From contig NZ_JAJTWT010000005.1 of NCBI RefSeq assembly GCF_021353235.1, positions 1 through 64,000 of the forward strand: a stretch of DNA of 64,000 nucleotides. Direction: 5' to 3'. Positions 1 through 8,777 of this stretch are shown piece by piece. Position numbers and translations under genes: made by a program. The notes under the pieces were generated by a model, which saw nothing but the letters and a program-made list of their open reading frames with translations, did no database searches and had not been told where the DNA came from. The stretch's first letter is position 1. The number at the start of each line of letters is the position of its first letter. This DNA is from Pelomonas caseinilytica. Lineage in GTDB: Bacteria > Pseudomonadota > Gammaproteobacteria > Burkholderiales > Burkholderiaceae_C.

Positions 1-94
1 GGTCCCACTCCTTCCCATCCCGAACAGGACAGTGAAACGAGTCAGCGCCGATGATAGTGCGGATTCCCGTGTGAAAGTAGGTCATCGTCAGGCT
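1..94 (+). rRNA. 5S ribosomal RNA, 3' part (5' end outside window)
   Basis: The first bases match the conserved 5S core: a GGTCCCAC stretch, the CCGAAC loop, AGTGAAACG, the CGCCGATGATAGTG block and the GAAAGTAGGTCATCGTCAGGC 3' region typical of betaproteobacteria. The 5' strand of helix I lies upstream of the window, so only the last three quarters are visible. The 3' end is placed at about 94 by comparison with the E. coli 5S end and is uncertain by a few bases. It would be the last gene of an rRNA operon. Confidence 0.93.
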
Positions 95-107
95 ATTTAC
101 CCCAGCC

Positions 108-146
108 AACCCCCATCGTGTCCAGCACGGTGGGGGTTTTGCTTTT
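108..146 (+). terminator. Rho-independent terminator of the rRNA operon
   Basis: An AACCCCCATCGTG arm pairs with CACGGTGGGGGTT across a 5-nt loop, allowing one mismatch or wobble pair, and runs into TTTTGCTTTT. It lies about 13 nt after the 5S end, where an rrn terminator is expected. Confidence 0.85.
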
Positions 147-231
147 GCGGTGCTGGAATATTCGGTGGTGGCTATCGGGTCCGAATCCCAGGATATGTTG
201 CACCGCTTTATCTCTTGTTCGCCAGCCAAAC

Positions 232-254
232 AAAAACCCGCCTCGGCGGGTTTT
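232..254. terminator. Bidirectional hairpin terminator between 5S and ychF
   Basis: AAAACCCGCC and GGCGGGTTTT form a perfect 10-bp stem with a 2-nt loop. There is a U-run on either strand. It sits between the plus-strand rRNA operon and the 3' end of the minus-strand ychF gene, so it can stop transcription from both sides. Confidence 0.82.
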
Positions 255-276
255 AAGCTATTGATCCGTTCAGCGG

Positions 277-1371
277 TTAAACGTTGAACAGGAAGTGCAA
301 CACGTCGCCGTCCTTCACGACGTAGTCCTTGCCTTCCGCCCGCATCTTGCCCGCGTCCTTGGCCCCTTGTTCGCCGCGGTACTGGATGAAATCCTCATAG
401 GCGATGGTCTGAGCGCGGATATAGCCGCGTTCGAAATCGGTGTGGATCACGCCGGCAGCTTGGGGGCCGGTATCGCCGATGTGGATGGTCCAGGCGCGGA
501 CTTCCTTCACGCCAGCCGTGAAATAGGTTTGCAGGCCCAGCAGCTTGAACGCGGCGCGGATCAGGCGATTCAAGCCAGGTTCGTCCTGGCCCATTTCGGC
601 CAAGAACAGCGCACGGTCCTCGTCGCTCATCTCCGCGAGTTCGGCCTCCGTCTTTGCGCAGATGGCGACGACCGGGGCGTTCTGGCCGGCGGCGTAGTCG
701 CGCAGACGGTCCAGGAAGGGGTTGTCCTGGAAGCCATCCTCCGCCACGTTGCCCACGAACATGGCCGGCTTGGCGGTGATCAGGCATAGCGGCTTGAGCA
801 CCGCCAGTTCTTCCTTGCTGAACTCGATAGAGCGCACGGGCTTGGCTTCGTTGAGCGCTTCCTGGCACTTCTTGAGCACGTCTACCAGCCTTGCCGCTTC
901 CTTGTCGCCACCGGCCTTGGCGACCTTGCTGTAGCGCTGCAGGCTCTTCTCGACCGTGGCGAGGTCGGCCAGGCAGAGTTCGGTCTGGATGACCTCGATG
1001 TCGGCGATGGGGTCGACGCGGCCGTTCACATGGATGACGTTCGGGTCCTCGAAGCAGCGCACCACGTTGACGATGGCATCCGTCTCGCGGATGTGGGAGA
1101 GGAACTGGTTGCCAAGGCCCTCGCCCTTGCTGGCGCCGGCTACCAGGCCGGCAATGTCCACGAACTCCACCACGGCCGGCAGAACCCGCTCGGGCTTCAC
1201 GATCTCGGCCAGCGCCGCCAGACGCGGGTCGGGCAGTTCGACGATGCCGACGTTGGGCTCGATGGTGCAGAAGGGATAGTTCTCGGCGGCGATGCCGGCT
1301 TTGGTCAGGGCATTGAAGAGCGTGGACTTGCCGACATTGGGCAGGCCCACGATGCCGCATTTGAGGCTCAT
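277..1371 (-). CDS. ychF: Redox-regulated ribosome-binding ATPase/GTPase YchF (Obg/OLA1 family)
   Basis: This protein has 364 aa, the usual length of the family. The N-terminus carries the P-loop GLPNVGKST (residues ~8-16), followed by the YPFCTIEPN switch region, a DIAGLV G3 motif (~73-78) and a C-terminal TGS domain (~280-364) ending in HFLFNV. YchF binds ribosomes and hydrolyses ATP in preference to GTP; it is implicated in translation and oxidative-stress responses. The gene is divergent from the FAD hydroxylase gene at 1511 and ends just before a bidirectional hairpin. The ATG at 1371 gives the canonical [16 protein letters not shown] start. The product call is secure. Confidence 0.97.
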   Translation of the reverse strand: MSLKCGIVGLPNVGKSTLFNALTKAGIAAENYPFCTIEPNVGIVELPDPRLAALAEIVKPERVLPAVVEFVDIAGLVAGASKGEGLGNQFLSHIRETDAIVNVVRCFEDPNVIHVNGRVDPIADIEVIQTELCLADLATVEKSLQRYSKVAKAGGDKEAARLVDVLKKCQEALNEAKPVRSIEFSKEELAVLKPLCLITAKPAMFVGNVAEDGFQDNPFLDRLRDYAAGQNAPVVAICAKTEAELAEMSDEDRALFLAEMGQDEPGLNRLIRAAFKLLGLQTYFTAGVKEVRAWTIHIGDTGPQAAGVIHTDFERGYIRAQTIAYEDFIQYRGEQGAKDAGKMRAEGKDYVVKDGDVLHFLFNV

Positions 1372-1510
1372 GGCGGGGGCTTTCCGTTGGGGAGGCGGCC
1401 GGCCGAGCGCCGGCGCACAAGCGCATGATTTTAGTCGGCCGACGCACTCGCACCCCAGGGGCTCCGGCCCGGGCGTCGGCGGACGCGCACCCCCTGCCTA
1501 CAATCACCGG

Positions 1511-2632
1511 ATGCAAAGCGTGGATGTATTGGTCAGGGGCCGGGGCGCGGTCGGCAGCAGCCTTGCCCTCAGCCTGGCAGCCCAAGGCCTGAGCGTGGGC
1601 ATGACGGGTGCGCCGGAACAGCGCCGGCCGAGTGACGTCCGCGCCTATGCGCTCAATGCCGCCTCGGTGGCCCTGCTGTCCGAACTGAAGATCTGGGGCA
1701 GCCTGCCGGCCGACGCCTTCTGCCCCGTCTATGACATGGTCGTCTGCGGCGATGCGGCCGTCGGGCAGCCGGCGGGGCGGCTGAGCTTTTCTGCCTGGCA
1801 GCAGGGCCTGCGCGAACTCGCCGTCATCGTGGACGCCGCCGAACTCGAAGCCCAACTCGCCGTGGCCCTGCGCTTCTCGCCTCACGTCCACGATGTCGCC
1901 GACAACACACCGGCGGCCCTCACCGCGCTCTGCGAGGGCCGCGAATCATCGGCGCGCACGGCCCTTGGCGTCGGATTCGAACCGCGTCCCTATGGCCACA
2001 GGGCGCTCGCTGCGCGGCTGGTGTCGGACCGGCCCCACCAAGGTACGGCCCGACAGTGGTTCCAACCGGGGGGCGAAGTGCTGGCGCTGCTGCCCTTCGA
2101 GCGGCCCGCGGCTGGTGCCTCCTATGGCCTGGTCTGGTCGTGCGACGAAGCCCGGGCCCAACAGCTGCAGGCCATGCCGGCTGCGGAGTTCGAGCAGGAA
2201 CTCAATGCCGTCACCGCCGGGGCGGCCGGCGAGCTCTCGCTCGGCAGCGAGCGTTCGAGCTGGCCACTGGCCCTCGCACGGGCCGACGCGGTCAGCGGGC
2301 CGGGCTGGGTCTTGCTCGGCGACGCCGCGCACATCGTCCACCCCCTCGCCGGCCAGGGCCTGAACCTCGGCCTCGGTGACGTCGCTGCCTTGTCCCGTGT
2401 GCTCGCAGGGCGCGCGTCCTGGCGGCCCCTTGGGGACGAGCGGCTGCTGCGTCGCTATGCCCGTGAGCGACTGGCTCCCACGCTCGCCATGGGCGAGCTG
2501 ACCGATGCCCTGCAGCGCCTCTTCGCTCACGCCTCGCCGGCCGCCCAGGGCTTGCGCAACCGCGGCCTCGATGCACTGAACCAACTTGCTCCCGTCAAAC
2601 GCTGGCTGACCCAGCGCGCGCTCGGGCTCTGA
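1511..2632 (+). CDS. UbiH/UbiF/Coq6-family FAD-dependent monooxygenase
   Basis: The protein has 373 aa. An N-terminal FAD-binding GRGAVG (GxGxxG) follows the first beta strand, and a GDAAHIVHPLAGQGLNLG motif (~residues 275-292) is diagnostic of the aromatic hydroxylase family that works in ubiquinone biosynthesis. Members hydroxylate a ring position of a prenylated quinone precursor using FAD, NADPH and O2; which position cannot be told from sequence. The open frame extends upstream to 1292, but that part overlaps ychF antisense, and the ATG at 1511 begins directly with the Rossmann strand, so it was chosen. It is followed after 22 nt by dsbC. Confidence 0.88.
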   Translation: MQSVDVLVRGRGAVGSSLALSLAAQGLSVGMTGAPEQRRPSDVRAYALNAASVALLSELKIWGSLPADAFCPVYDMVVCGDAAVGQPAGRLSFSAWQQGLRELAVIVDAAELEAQLAVALRFSPHVHDVADNTPAALTALCEGRESSARTALGVGFEPRPYGHRALAARLVSDRPHQGTARQWFQPGGEVLALLPFERPAAGASYGLVWSCDEARAQQLQAMPAAEFEQELNAVTAGAAGELSLGSERSSWPLALARADAVSGPGWVLLGDAAHIVHPLAGQGLNLGLGDVAALSRVLAGRASWRPLGDERLLRRYARERLAPTLAMGELTDALQRLFAHASPAAQGLRNRGLDALNQLAPVKRWLTQRALGL

Positions 2633-2654
2633 ACCCCAACCGCCTCACACTATC

Positions 2655-3389
2655 GTGCTGTCCCTTGCCGCCCGCCTCTCGACTGGCCTGCTCATCGCCG
2701 CCAGCCTGCCCGCCCTGGCCAACGAGGCCGTCATCCGCAAGGCCTTCGCCGAGCGCATGCCCAACGCCCCCAAGATCGACGAAGTCCGCCAGTCGCCCAT
2801 GCCCGGCCTGTGGGAGGTGCGCATCGGCAATGAACTGCGCTACACCGACGCCACCGGCAGCTACCTGATCGAAGGCGAGCTCTTCGACCTCAAGGCCCGC
2901 AAGAACCTTACCGAAGAGCGCGTGACCCAGCTCAACCGCGTCGACTTTGCCGCTCTGCCGTTCAAGGACGCGCTGATGTGGAAGAACGGCACGGGCAAGC
3001 GCCGCATCGCGGTCTTCGCCGATCCCAACTGCGGCTACTGCAAGCGCTTCGAGAAGGCCCTGCAGGAGATGAAGGATGTGACCGTCTACACCTTCCTCAT
3101 CCCCATCCTCGGCGGCGACTCCCCGGAGAAGAGCCGGGCCATCTGGTGTTCCAAGGACGGCGCCAATGCCTGGCTCGGCTGGATGCTGCGCGGTGAGCAG
3201 CCGCCCAAGGCGCCGGCTGGATGCGACGACAGCGCCCTCGAGCGCAACCTGGCGTTGTCGCGCAAGATCCACGTCAACGGCACGCCGGCCATCGTGCTGG
3301 AAGACGGCAACCGCATCCCGGGCGCCGTCGGCGCCGTCGAGCTGGAGAAGCGCCTGCAGAGCCTGAGCGGCGCGTCGAGCAAGTCCTGA
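2655..3389 (+). CDS. dsbC: Periplasmic thiol:disulfide interchange protein DsbC
   Basis: The protein has 244 aa: a short hydrophobic signal sequence (cleavage likely after ALA near residue 22), an N-terminal DsbC dimerisation region (~25-85), and a thioredoxin fold with the catalytic CGYC motif at about 126-129 preceded by FADPN. The cis-Pro loop is GTPAIVLEDG. DsbC dimers isomerise wrong disulfides in the periplasm and are kept reduced by DsbD. The start is a GTG at 2655, and no ATG precedes the signal peptide in frame. It lies between the FAD hydroxylase and the DUF3429 gene in one run of same-strand genes. Confidence 0.93.
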   Translation: MLSLAARLSTGLLIAASLPALANEAVIRKAFAERMPNAPKIDEVRQSPMPGLWEVRIGNELRYTDATGSYLIEGELFDLKARKNLTEERVTQLNRVDFAALPFKDALMWKNGTGKRRIAVFADPNCGYCKRFEKALQEMKDVTVYTFLIPILGGDSPEKSRAIWCSKDGANAWLGWMLRGEQPPKAPAGCDDSALERNLALSRKIHVNGTPAIVLEDGNRIPGAVGAVELEKRLQSLSGASSKS

Positions 3390-3393
3390 CGCC

Positions 3394-3831
3394 ATGAGCG
3401 AAGATTTCCGCCGGCTCACGCATCGCCTGGGCTATGCCGGCCTGGTGCCCTTCGTCCTCGGCTGTGCGCTGATCTGGCTGATCGGCGACCGCAACCTCGA
3501 CCAGCATGCCTTCGTCAGCCTCGCCTTGTCGGCCTGGGCCGGGCTCATCGTCGCCTTTCTCGGCGGCATCCATTGGGGCCTGTCCTTTGCGCGTGGCCTG
3601 CCCGGCCGTCAGCCCCTGGTCTGGGGCATCAGCGCGGTGCTGCTGGGCTGGCTGGGCGTGTTGATGTCGCCGTACGCGGGGCTGGCCCTGCACGGCGGCG
3701 TGCTGATCGCCTGCTATGCGGTCGACCGCCGCGTCTACCCGCAGCTCGGTGCGGGCGACTGGCTCACCTTGCGCTTCCGCTTGACCGCCGTGGCCTCGCT
3801 CAGCTGCTTCCTCGCCGCCGCGGGCAGCTGA
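3394..3831 (+). CDS. DUF3429 family inner-membrane protein
   Basis: The protein has 145 aa with about four or five hydrophobic segments (roughly residues 16-32, 40-60, 72-92, 95-110, 125-143). A GGIHWGLSFA segment around residue 50-60 is characteristic of the DUF3429 family, whose function is unknown. It starts 4 nt after dsbC, and its stop TGA overlaps the ATG of the M61 peptidase by one base, so it is probably co-translated with both. No catalytic motif is seen. Confidence 0.82.
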   Translation: MSEDFRRLTHRLGYAGLVPFVLGCALIWLIGDRNLDQHAFVSLALSAWAGLIVAFLGGIHWGLSFARGLPGRQPLVWGISAVLLGWLGVLMSPYAGLALHGGVLIACYAVDRRVYPQLGAGDWLTLRFRLTAVASLSCFLAAAGS

Positions 3832-5540
3832 TGCGAGGCCCGCACTACCGCATCGAGCTGGCCGACCCGGCCGCCCACCGCTATCGCGTCACGCTGACGC
3901 TCGACGAACCGGCTCACTGGCAGGAGTTCAGCCTGCCGGTCTGGATTCCGGGCAGCTACCTGGTGCGCGAGTTCGCCAAGCATCTGAGCCGACTCACCGC
4001 CCGGCAAGCCGGCCGCGACCTGCCCTTGCAACAGCTCGACAAGGCCCACTGGCGCGTGGATTGCTCCGGTGATGCCGCCTTGACCTTGAGCTATGAGGTC
4101 TACGCCTTCGACGCCTCCGTCCGCACCGCCTGGCTGGACGCCGACCGGGCCTTCTTCAATCCCAGCAGCCTGTGCCTGCGGGCCCATGGCCGCGAGGCGA
4201 TGCCGCACAGCCTCGAGCTGGCGAGCGTGCCCGAGGGCTGGCGCATCGCCACGGAGATGCGGCAGGTCGGCTCGCGCTACGAGGCCGCCGACTACGACGA
4301 ACTGCTCGACCATCCCTTCGAGATCGGCCCGCACTGGCAGGGCGAATTCGTCGCGGCCGGCGTGCCGCACCGCATCGTCGTGGCGGGCGCCTGGCCCAGC
4401 TTCGACGGCGGGCGGCTCCTCGCCGACGTGCGGCGCATCTGCGAGGCCCAGATCGCGTTCTGGGGCGGCTCGCCCTTCGAGCGCTACAGCTTCCTGCTCT
4501 GGGCCGTCGAGGACGGGCATGGCGGCCTGGAGCACCGCGCGAGCACGGCCCTGATCTGCGCCCGGCGCGAGCTGCCGACGGCTACCGAGCCGGCCGCGCC
4601 CGGCGACGGCTATGCGCGACTGCTGGGCCTCTTCAGCCACGAATACTTCCACGCCTGGAACGTCAAGCGCCTGCGGCCGGCCGAGTTCGCGCAACTCGAC
4701 TACCAGCGCGAGAACTACACCGAGCTGCTGTGGTTCTTCGAGGGGTTCACGAGCTACTACGATGAGTTGATGCTGTGCCGGGCCGGCCTCGTGGACGCGC
4801 CGCGCTACCTCAAATTGCTCGCCGCCTCCGTCAACGGCGTGCTGGCCGCGCCCGGCCGTCGGGTGCAGTCTCTCGCACAGTCCAGCTTCGAAGCCTGGAC
4901 CAAGTACTACCGCCCCGACGAGAACAGCCCCAACGCGACCAGCAACTACTACGCCCAGGGGGCTCTCGTCGCGTTGTGCCTGGACCTCAGCCTGCGGGCG
5001 CGCCAGTCCAGCCTGGATGCGCTGATGAAGCGGCTGTGGGACGCCAGCAGCGGCGGCCCGGTCAGTGAGGCCGACATCCTCGCCGCCGTGGGCGCCTTGG
5101 GAGGCGACGACACCGCGGCGCAGCTCCAGGCCTGGGTGCACGGCACCGAGGAGCTGCCGCTGCGCGCCCTGCTCGAAACCCATGGCGTCAGCTGGCGTGA
5201 CGAAGGCCGGCAGACGGTAGCCCAGCGCCTCGGCCTGCGCGTGCGCGAGGGCGCATTGACCGGTATCTCGGTCAGCCACGTACTGGCCGGCGGCACGGCC
5301 GAGGCCGGCGGCGTGAATGCACGCGACGAGATCCTGGGCTGCAACGGCTGGCGCCTGCGCCGTCTGGACGACGCTCCGGGCCTGCTGCCGTCGGCGCACG
5401 CGCGGCTGCGCCTGCTCGTCGCCCGCGACCAGCGCCTGCTGGAGCTGGACGTCGAGCTGCCCCCTGCCGGACCGGCCGCCGTCGCCCTCGGCCTGGCCGA
5501 AGCCGCTCCTGCCGGGCGGCGGGACTGGCTGGGCGCCTGA
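3831..5540 (+). CDS. M61 family glycyl aminopeptidase-like metalloprotease with PDZ domain
   Basis: The protein has 569 aa. An N-terminal beta-rich M61 domain contains WIPGSYLVREF (~residues 37-48). The catalytic zinc motif HEYFH is at about 270-274 within SHEYFHAWNVKRLRP, and the glutamate ligand is probably in the WFFEGFTSYYDE segment (~303-314). A C-terminal PDZ-like domain spans ~465-530. M61 enzymes cleave N-terminal Gly or Ala residues. No signal peptide is apparent, so a cytoplasmic place is likely. The frame is open from 3573, but the ATG at 3831 overlapping the previous stop matches the family start. Confidence 0.92.
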   Translation: MRGPHYRIELADPAAHRYRVTLTLDEPAHWQEFSLPVWIPGSYLVREFAKHLSRLTARQAGRDLPLQQLDKAHWRVDCSGDAALTLSYEVYAFDASVRTAWLDADRAFFNPSSLCLRAHGREAMPHSLELASVPEGWRIATEMRQVGSRYEAADYDELLDHPFEIGPHWQGEFVAAGVPHRIVVAGAWPSFDGGRLLADVRRICEAQIAFWGGSPFERYSFLLWAVEDGHGGLEHRASTALICARRELPTATEPAAPGDGYARLLGLFSHEYFHAWNVKRLRPAEFAQLDYQRENYTELLWFFEGFTSYYDELMLCRAGLVDAPRYLKLLAASVNGVLAAPGRRVQSLAQSSFEAWTKYYRPDENSPNATSNYYAQGALVALCLDLSLRARQSSLDALMKRLWDASSGGPVSEADILAAVGALGGDDTAAQLQAWVHGTEELPLRALLETHGVSWRDEGRQTVAQRLGLRVREGALTGISVSHVLAGGTAEAGGVNARDEILGCNGWRLRRLDDAPGLLPSAHARLRLLVARDQRLLELDVELPPAGPAAVALGLAEAAPAGRRDWLGA

Positions 5541-5547
5541 CCGGGCC

Positions 5548-6678
5548 ATGAAGACGCCGCGGCCGCCCTGGCTGCTGGTACTGGCCGTGCTGGCCGCCCA
5601 CCTTTTGCTGGGCCACGAGGTGCAGCGCATCCATGAGGGCTGGCTCAGCGACGGTCCCCCGCCCCTGCCCGAGCGGCTGCACGTGGCGCTGGTGCGGGAG
5701 ATGCAGGTCCAGCCTCCACCCGCCGCCGCCCACCGGCCGCCTTCGCCTCCCCCAGCGCCCGTGCGAGCCCGTGCTCCCGCTGCGGCGCCGGTGTCTGCCG
5801 TGTCGAACGAGGGGGCGGCCTCGCAGCCCGTCGTCCCGCCGGAGCCGGAGCCCGATGCGCAAGCCTCGGCGCCGGCGGCCTCCGCGCCCGAACCAGTCGC
5901 CGAGGCGGCCTCCGCACCGCCGGACGCCATGGCCCAGGCCGCTTCGGCACCGGCCGACGGCGAGCCGGGACCCGAATGGCCGCTGTCCACCCGCCTGACC
6001 TATGTGCTCACCGGCAACTACCGCGGCCCCATCTACGGGCAGGCCGAAGTCGAGTGGCTGCGCAAGGGCCGGGACTACCAGGTGCGCCTGGATGTCGCCG
6101 TCGGGCCGAGCTTCGCGCCGCTGATCACGCGGCGCATGGTCAGCCAGGGCCAGCTCACGGCCGATGGCATCACACCGCAGCGTTATGACGAGGAGACGCG
6201 GTTCATCGTCGGCGACTCGCGCCGGGCCACGGTCTTCTTCCTGCCCAACGAGGTCCAACTGGCCAGCGGCCCGCGCGTGCCGGCGCTGCGCGGCGGCCAG
6301 GACTCGGCCAGCCAGTTCGTGCAGCTCACCTGGCTGTTCCTGACGGGGCGGGAGCCGCTGAAGGCGGGCCATGTCATCCGCTTCCCGCTCGTCCTGCCGC
6401 GTCGGCAGTACGAGGACTGGCAATACGAGGTCATTGGCGAGGAGCCGGTGCAGACGCAGCTCGGCTGGATGCCGGCCTGGCATCTGCGGCCCAGCCGGCC
6501 CGCCAAGTCGGGCGACCTCTCCGCCGAGGTCTGGCTGGCGCCGGGCCTGCAGTACCTGCCGGTGCGCCTGGTCATCCGCCAGGACGCCGAGACCTACGTC
6601 GACCTCATGCTCAGGAATCCGCCGCTGCAAGCCGCGCCAGAATCCGCCAACGACATTCCCAGGAGACTCTCGCAATGA
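5548..6678 (+). CDS. DUF3108 domain-containing envelope protein with proline/alanine-rich linker
   Basis: The protein has 376 aa. One N-terminal membrane anchor ([15 protein letters not shown], ~residues 8-22) is followed by a low-complexity Pro/Ala-rich linker (~45-140) and a C-terminal beta-rich DUF3108 domain (~150-370). This TonB-like architecture (anchor, flexible linker, folded domain) puts the globular part in the periplasm. The biochemical function is unknown. The ATG at 5548 lies 7 nt after the M61 stop; the upstream open frame overlaps M61 and is ignored. Its stop overlaps the next ATG (ATGA). Confidence 0.83.
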   Translation: MKTPRPPWLLVLAVLAAHLLLGHEVQRIHEGWLSDGPPPLPERLHVALVREMQVQPPPAAAHRPPSPPPAPVRARAPAAAPVSAVSNEGAASQPVVPPEPEPDAQASAPAASAPEPVAEAASAPPDAMAQAASAPADGEPGPEWPLSTRLTYVLTGNYRGPIYGQAEVEWLRKGRDYQVRLDVAVGPSFAPLITRRMVSQGQLTADGITPQRYDEETRFIVGDSRRATVFFLPNEVQLASGPRVPALRGGQDSASQFVQLTWLFLTGREPLKAGHVIRFPLVLPRRQYEDWQYEVIGEEPVQTQLGWMPAWHLRPSRPAKSGDLSAEVWLAPGLQYLPVRLVIRQDAETYVDLMLRNPPLQAAPESANDIPRRLSQ

Positions 6679-7463
6679 CCTACGAATGCATCCTCACCCA
6701 AGTCCACGGCGAAGGCCCGCGCAAGACCGCGTTGATCACGCTGAACCGGCCCAAGGCCCTGAACGCGCTGAACGACCAACTGATGGACGAGCTGGGTCAG
6801 GCCCTGCTCGGTTTCGACGCTGACGACGTCATCGGCTGCATCGTGCTGACGGGCTCGGAGCGCGCCTTCGCGGCCGGTGCCGACATCCCCACCATGGCGC
6901 CGCACACCTTCGTGTCGGCCTTCAAGAGCGGGCTGATCTCCAAGAACTGGGAAACCATCCTGCAGGTGCGCAAGCCCGTCATCGCGGCGGTCGCGGGCTT
7001 CGCCCTCGGCGGCGGCTGCGAGCTGGCCATGATGTGCGACTTCATCATCGCGGCCGACACCGCCAAGTTCGGCCAGCCCGAGATCAAGCTGGGCATCGTG
7101 CCGGGTGCCGGCGGCACCCAGCGCCTGCCGCGTGCGGTGGGCAAGAGCAAGGCCATGGACCTGCTGCTCACCGCCCGCATGATGGGCGCCGCCGAGGCCG
7201 AGAGCGCCGGCCTGGTGTCGCGGGTGGTGCCCGCCGACAAGCTGCTGGAGGAAGCCCTCGCCGCGGCCGAGACCATCAACGGCTTCAGCGCGCCATCCGT
7301 GGCCCTCATCAAGGAACTGGTCAACCTGGCCTACCAGGCGCCGCTGACCGACGGCGTGGCGGTCGAGCGCCGGTACTTCCATGCGCTCTTCGGCACGCAT
7401 GACCAGCGCGAGGGCATGGAGGCTTTCCTCGCCAAGCGGGCCCCCCAGTTCGAGCACCGTTGA
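6675..7463 (+). CDS. Enoyl-CoA hydratase/isomerase (crotonase family)
   Basis: The protein has 262 aa, normal for the family. The oxyanion-hole segment AFAAGADI (~residues 57-64) and [11 protein letters not shown] (~113-123) with the first catalytic Glu are present. [20 protein letters not shown] (~135-154) carries the second catalytic Glu, so it is probably a true hydratase that adds water to trans-2-enoyl-CoA in beta-oxidation. It overlaps the DUF3108 gene by 4 bp, an unexpected partner, which suggests translational coupling without an obvious pathway link. Confidence 0.93.
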   Translation: MTYECILTQVHGEGPRKTALITLNRPKALNALNDQLMDELGQALLGFDADDVIGCIVLTGSERAFAAGADIPTMAPHTFVSAFKSGLISKNWETILQVRKPVIAAVAGFALGGGCELAMMCDFIIAADTAKFGQPEIKLGIVPGAGGTQRLPRAVGKSKAMDLLLTARMMGAAEAESAGLVSRVVPADKLLEEALAAAETINGFSAPSVALIKELVNLAYQAPLTDGVAVERRYFHALFGTHDQREGMEAFLAKRAPQFEHR

Positions 7464-7501
7464 TTCATGTCGTTTGTGGTGCGGCGATGACAAGCTAGGG
7501 A

Positions 7502-7528
7502 TGACTATTTTGGAATCGTGAATAGTCA
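7502..7528. promoter_or_regulatory. Perfect 8-bp inverted repeat upstream of the DUF4148-like gene
   Basis: TGACTATT (7502-7509) and AATAGTCA (7521-7528) form a perfect inverted repeat with an 11-nt spacer, centred about 140 bp before the ATG at 7654. It could be a dimeric regulator site or an RNA hairpin; no U-tract follows. The other bases between 7464 and 7653 show only the strong AAGGAG ribosome site at 7642-7647. Confidence 0.45.
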
Positions 7529-7653
7529 GTTCCCAAGAGCCTAGTGTTTCTACTGAGACGGGCTGCCTACAGTTCAGGCCATGGACACCGCGGTCGCGAT
7601 GTCCGAATGACCCAGAAGCAGGACCTTCCTGCCAGTCACTGAAGGAGCCCGTC

Positions 7654-8037
7654 ATGAACAAGCTGTCCACCGTCATCGCCGCCGTCGCCCTCGTTGCCGC
7701 CGGTGCCGCCTCCGCCCAGGCCACCGAAGCCGCTGCGCCCCTGAGCCGCGAAGCCGTCATTGCCGACCTCGTCGCCGCCCGCAACAGCGGTGAACTGGCC
7801 GCCATCCAAGGCGAAAAGGGCGTCGAAGTGACGACTCCGGCCAGTGCCAAGGCTGCCGCCGTCGCCACCACCAAGCTGCCCCGCCAGGCCGTGCTGACCC
7901 TCAAGCCCACCGAAGTCCGCGCCGACGAAAAGACCGCCGCCGCCCTGGCCGCCGACCATGGCGAGAACGCCGCGCGCGAGCTGGGCGATTTCCCGGCTCC
8001 CATCGTGCGCCGCACGCCGGCGATGGCCAGCCGCTGA
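7654..8037 (+). CDS. Small secreted DUF4148-like protein
   Basis: The protein has 127 aa with a clear Sec signal peptide (MNKLSTVIAAVALVAAG..., cleavage after ASA near residue 22). A segment LSREAVIADLVAARNSGELAAIQGE (~30-54, shown only as a description of the helix) resembles the DUF4148 signature of short periplasmic proteins common in Burkholderiales. The remainder is Ala-rich and of low complexity. Function is unknown. It has its own strong ribosome site (AAGGAG 7 nt upstream) and a terminator 25 nt downstream, so it is probably monocistronic and well expressed. Confidence 0.8.
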   Translation: MNKLSTVIAAVALVAAGAASAQATEAAAPLSREAVIADLVAARNSGELAAIQGEKGVEVTTPASAKAAAVATTKLPRQAVLTLKPTEVRADEKTAAALAADHGENAARELGDFPAPIVRRTPAMASR

Positions 8038-8061
8038 AACAGAAGCGGTTTCGAGCGATGC

Positions 8062-8092
8062 AAGGCGACCCGTACGGGTCGCCTTATTGTTG
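8062..8092 (+). terminator. Rho-independent terminator of the DUF4148-like gene
   Basis: AAGGCGACCC and GGGTCGCCTT form a perfect 10-bp stem around GTAC, followed by ATTGTTG. It marks the last base pairs of the core region before the accessory island, and the group II intron-like sequence starts 2 nt after this element. Confidence 0.85.
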
Positions 8093-8093
8093 C

Positions 8094-8320
8094 GTGCGCC
8101 CAGCATGGGCGCACTCTTGCGGGAGCAAGTCCCGCCGTAAGTTCATCACAGCGAACGAAGCGAAGCGCAACTGCATGAGGGCGACCGAGTGTGGGGAGGA
8201 AGCGTGGAGCGAAGCTGCGAGCCGATGAACAAGAACCAGATAGAAGGCGCTGCCAAGCAGGGCGAGCGGGCACGCACCCGGAGGGCTGAAACGCCCGTAG
8301 AGCAACCGGGGGCTTTTGCC
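8094..8320 (+). mobile_element. Truncated group II intron, 5' (domain I) fragment, probably class C
   Basis: The sequence starts GTGCGCCC, pairs with GGGCGCAC, then continues GGGAGCAAGTCCCGCC and a run of GCGAACGAAGCGAAGC, GAGTGTGGGGAGG and GAACAAGAACC. This resembles the 5' domain I of bacterial group II introns, whose first bases are GUGYG. Class C introns are known to insert just downstream of rho-independent terminators, and this copy starts 2 nt after the terminator at 8062-8092. No reverse transcriptase/maturase, domain V or 3' end is present, so it is a dead fragment. The 3' limit is approximate. Assignment rests on recognised sequence style, not a covariance search. Confidence 0.6.
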
Positions 8321-8419
8321 GTGGCTTGCGGCCGCTACGGGCCTGCCTCAGAAACGGCGGCAAAGGCTGCATCCTGCGACTGACCGGCTGGTGGCCCGGT
8401 GTGGACGTTTATCTCGATC

Positions 8420-8442
8420 TGTACGGACAAATGGCGTACAAT
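8420..8442 (+). promoter_or_regulatory. Operator/-10 element of the DUF1778-GNAT toxin-antitoxin operon
   Basis: TGTACG (8420-8425) and CGTACA (8435-8440) form a perfect inverted repeat with a 9-nt spacer. The right arm overlaps a good -10 hexamer TACAAT (8437-8442), 38 bp before the antitoxin ATG. Ribbon-helix-helix antitoxins usually autorepress through such palindromes, so binding here would block RNA polymerase. A matching -35 at normal spacing was not convincing. Confidence 0.62.
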
Positions 8443-8480
8443 GAAACTGTAGCTGCCGATCCACCCCAGCGAGAGCGCCC

Positions 8481-8777
8481 ATGCCGAACACGCCTGAAAC
8501 CCACGACAAGACGCGCAACGCGCGCCTGGAAGCGCGTGTCTCCAGCGACCAGAAGGATTACTTCCAGCGGGCCGCCACGCTGACCGGGCGCACGTTGAGT
8601 GAACTCGTCATCGACAGCACTCAGGAAGCGGCGGCGAAGATCGTGCGGGAGCATGAGGTCATCCGCCTGTCGCGCGAGGAACAGGTCGCTTTCGTCAGCG
8701 CCTTGCTGGCACCGTCCGAACCGGGCGCTCGCCTCAAGAAGGCGGTCCAAAGCTACCGTCAGAAGGCGGGGCTGTGA
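8481..8777 (+). CDS. DUF1778 (TacA/AtaR-type) ribbon-helix-helix antitoxin
   Basis: The protein has 98 aa. Residues ~12-50 (NARLEARVSSDQKDYFQRAA followed by a TGRTLSELV helix) form the RHH DNA-binding domain of the DUF1778 family. The C-terminal part (~55-98) is the toxin-neutralising tail. It pairs with the GNAT toxin that begins on the next base after its stop. Such antitoxins bind their own promoter together with toxin; the palindrome at 8420-8440 is the probable site. It opens a toxin-antitoxin cargo region just after the intron fragment. Confidence 0.9.
   Translation: MPNTPETHDKTRNARLEARVSSDQKDYFQRAATLTGRTLSELVIDSTQEAAAKIVREHEVIRLSREEQVAFVSALLAPSEPGARLKKAVQSYRQKAGL

Noticed and set aside
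170-196. GGG-TCCGAAT-CCC resembling a tRNA T-arm after the 5S gene
   Set aside because: No acceptor stem, anticodon arm or D-arm can be folded around it.
395-1891. 498-aa open frame on the minus strand overlapping ychF and the FAD hydroxylase gene
   Set aside because: Arg/Pro/Gly-rich translation without any domain; shadow of high-GC coding on other frames.
3735-5990. 751-aa minus-strand open frame
   Set aside because: Lies antisense to the M61 and DUF3108 genes; low-complexity composition and no motif.
8189-8383. 64-aa frame within the intron fragment as a small gene
   Set aside because: Lies in structured RNA-like sequence and has no ribosome site or recognisable product.
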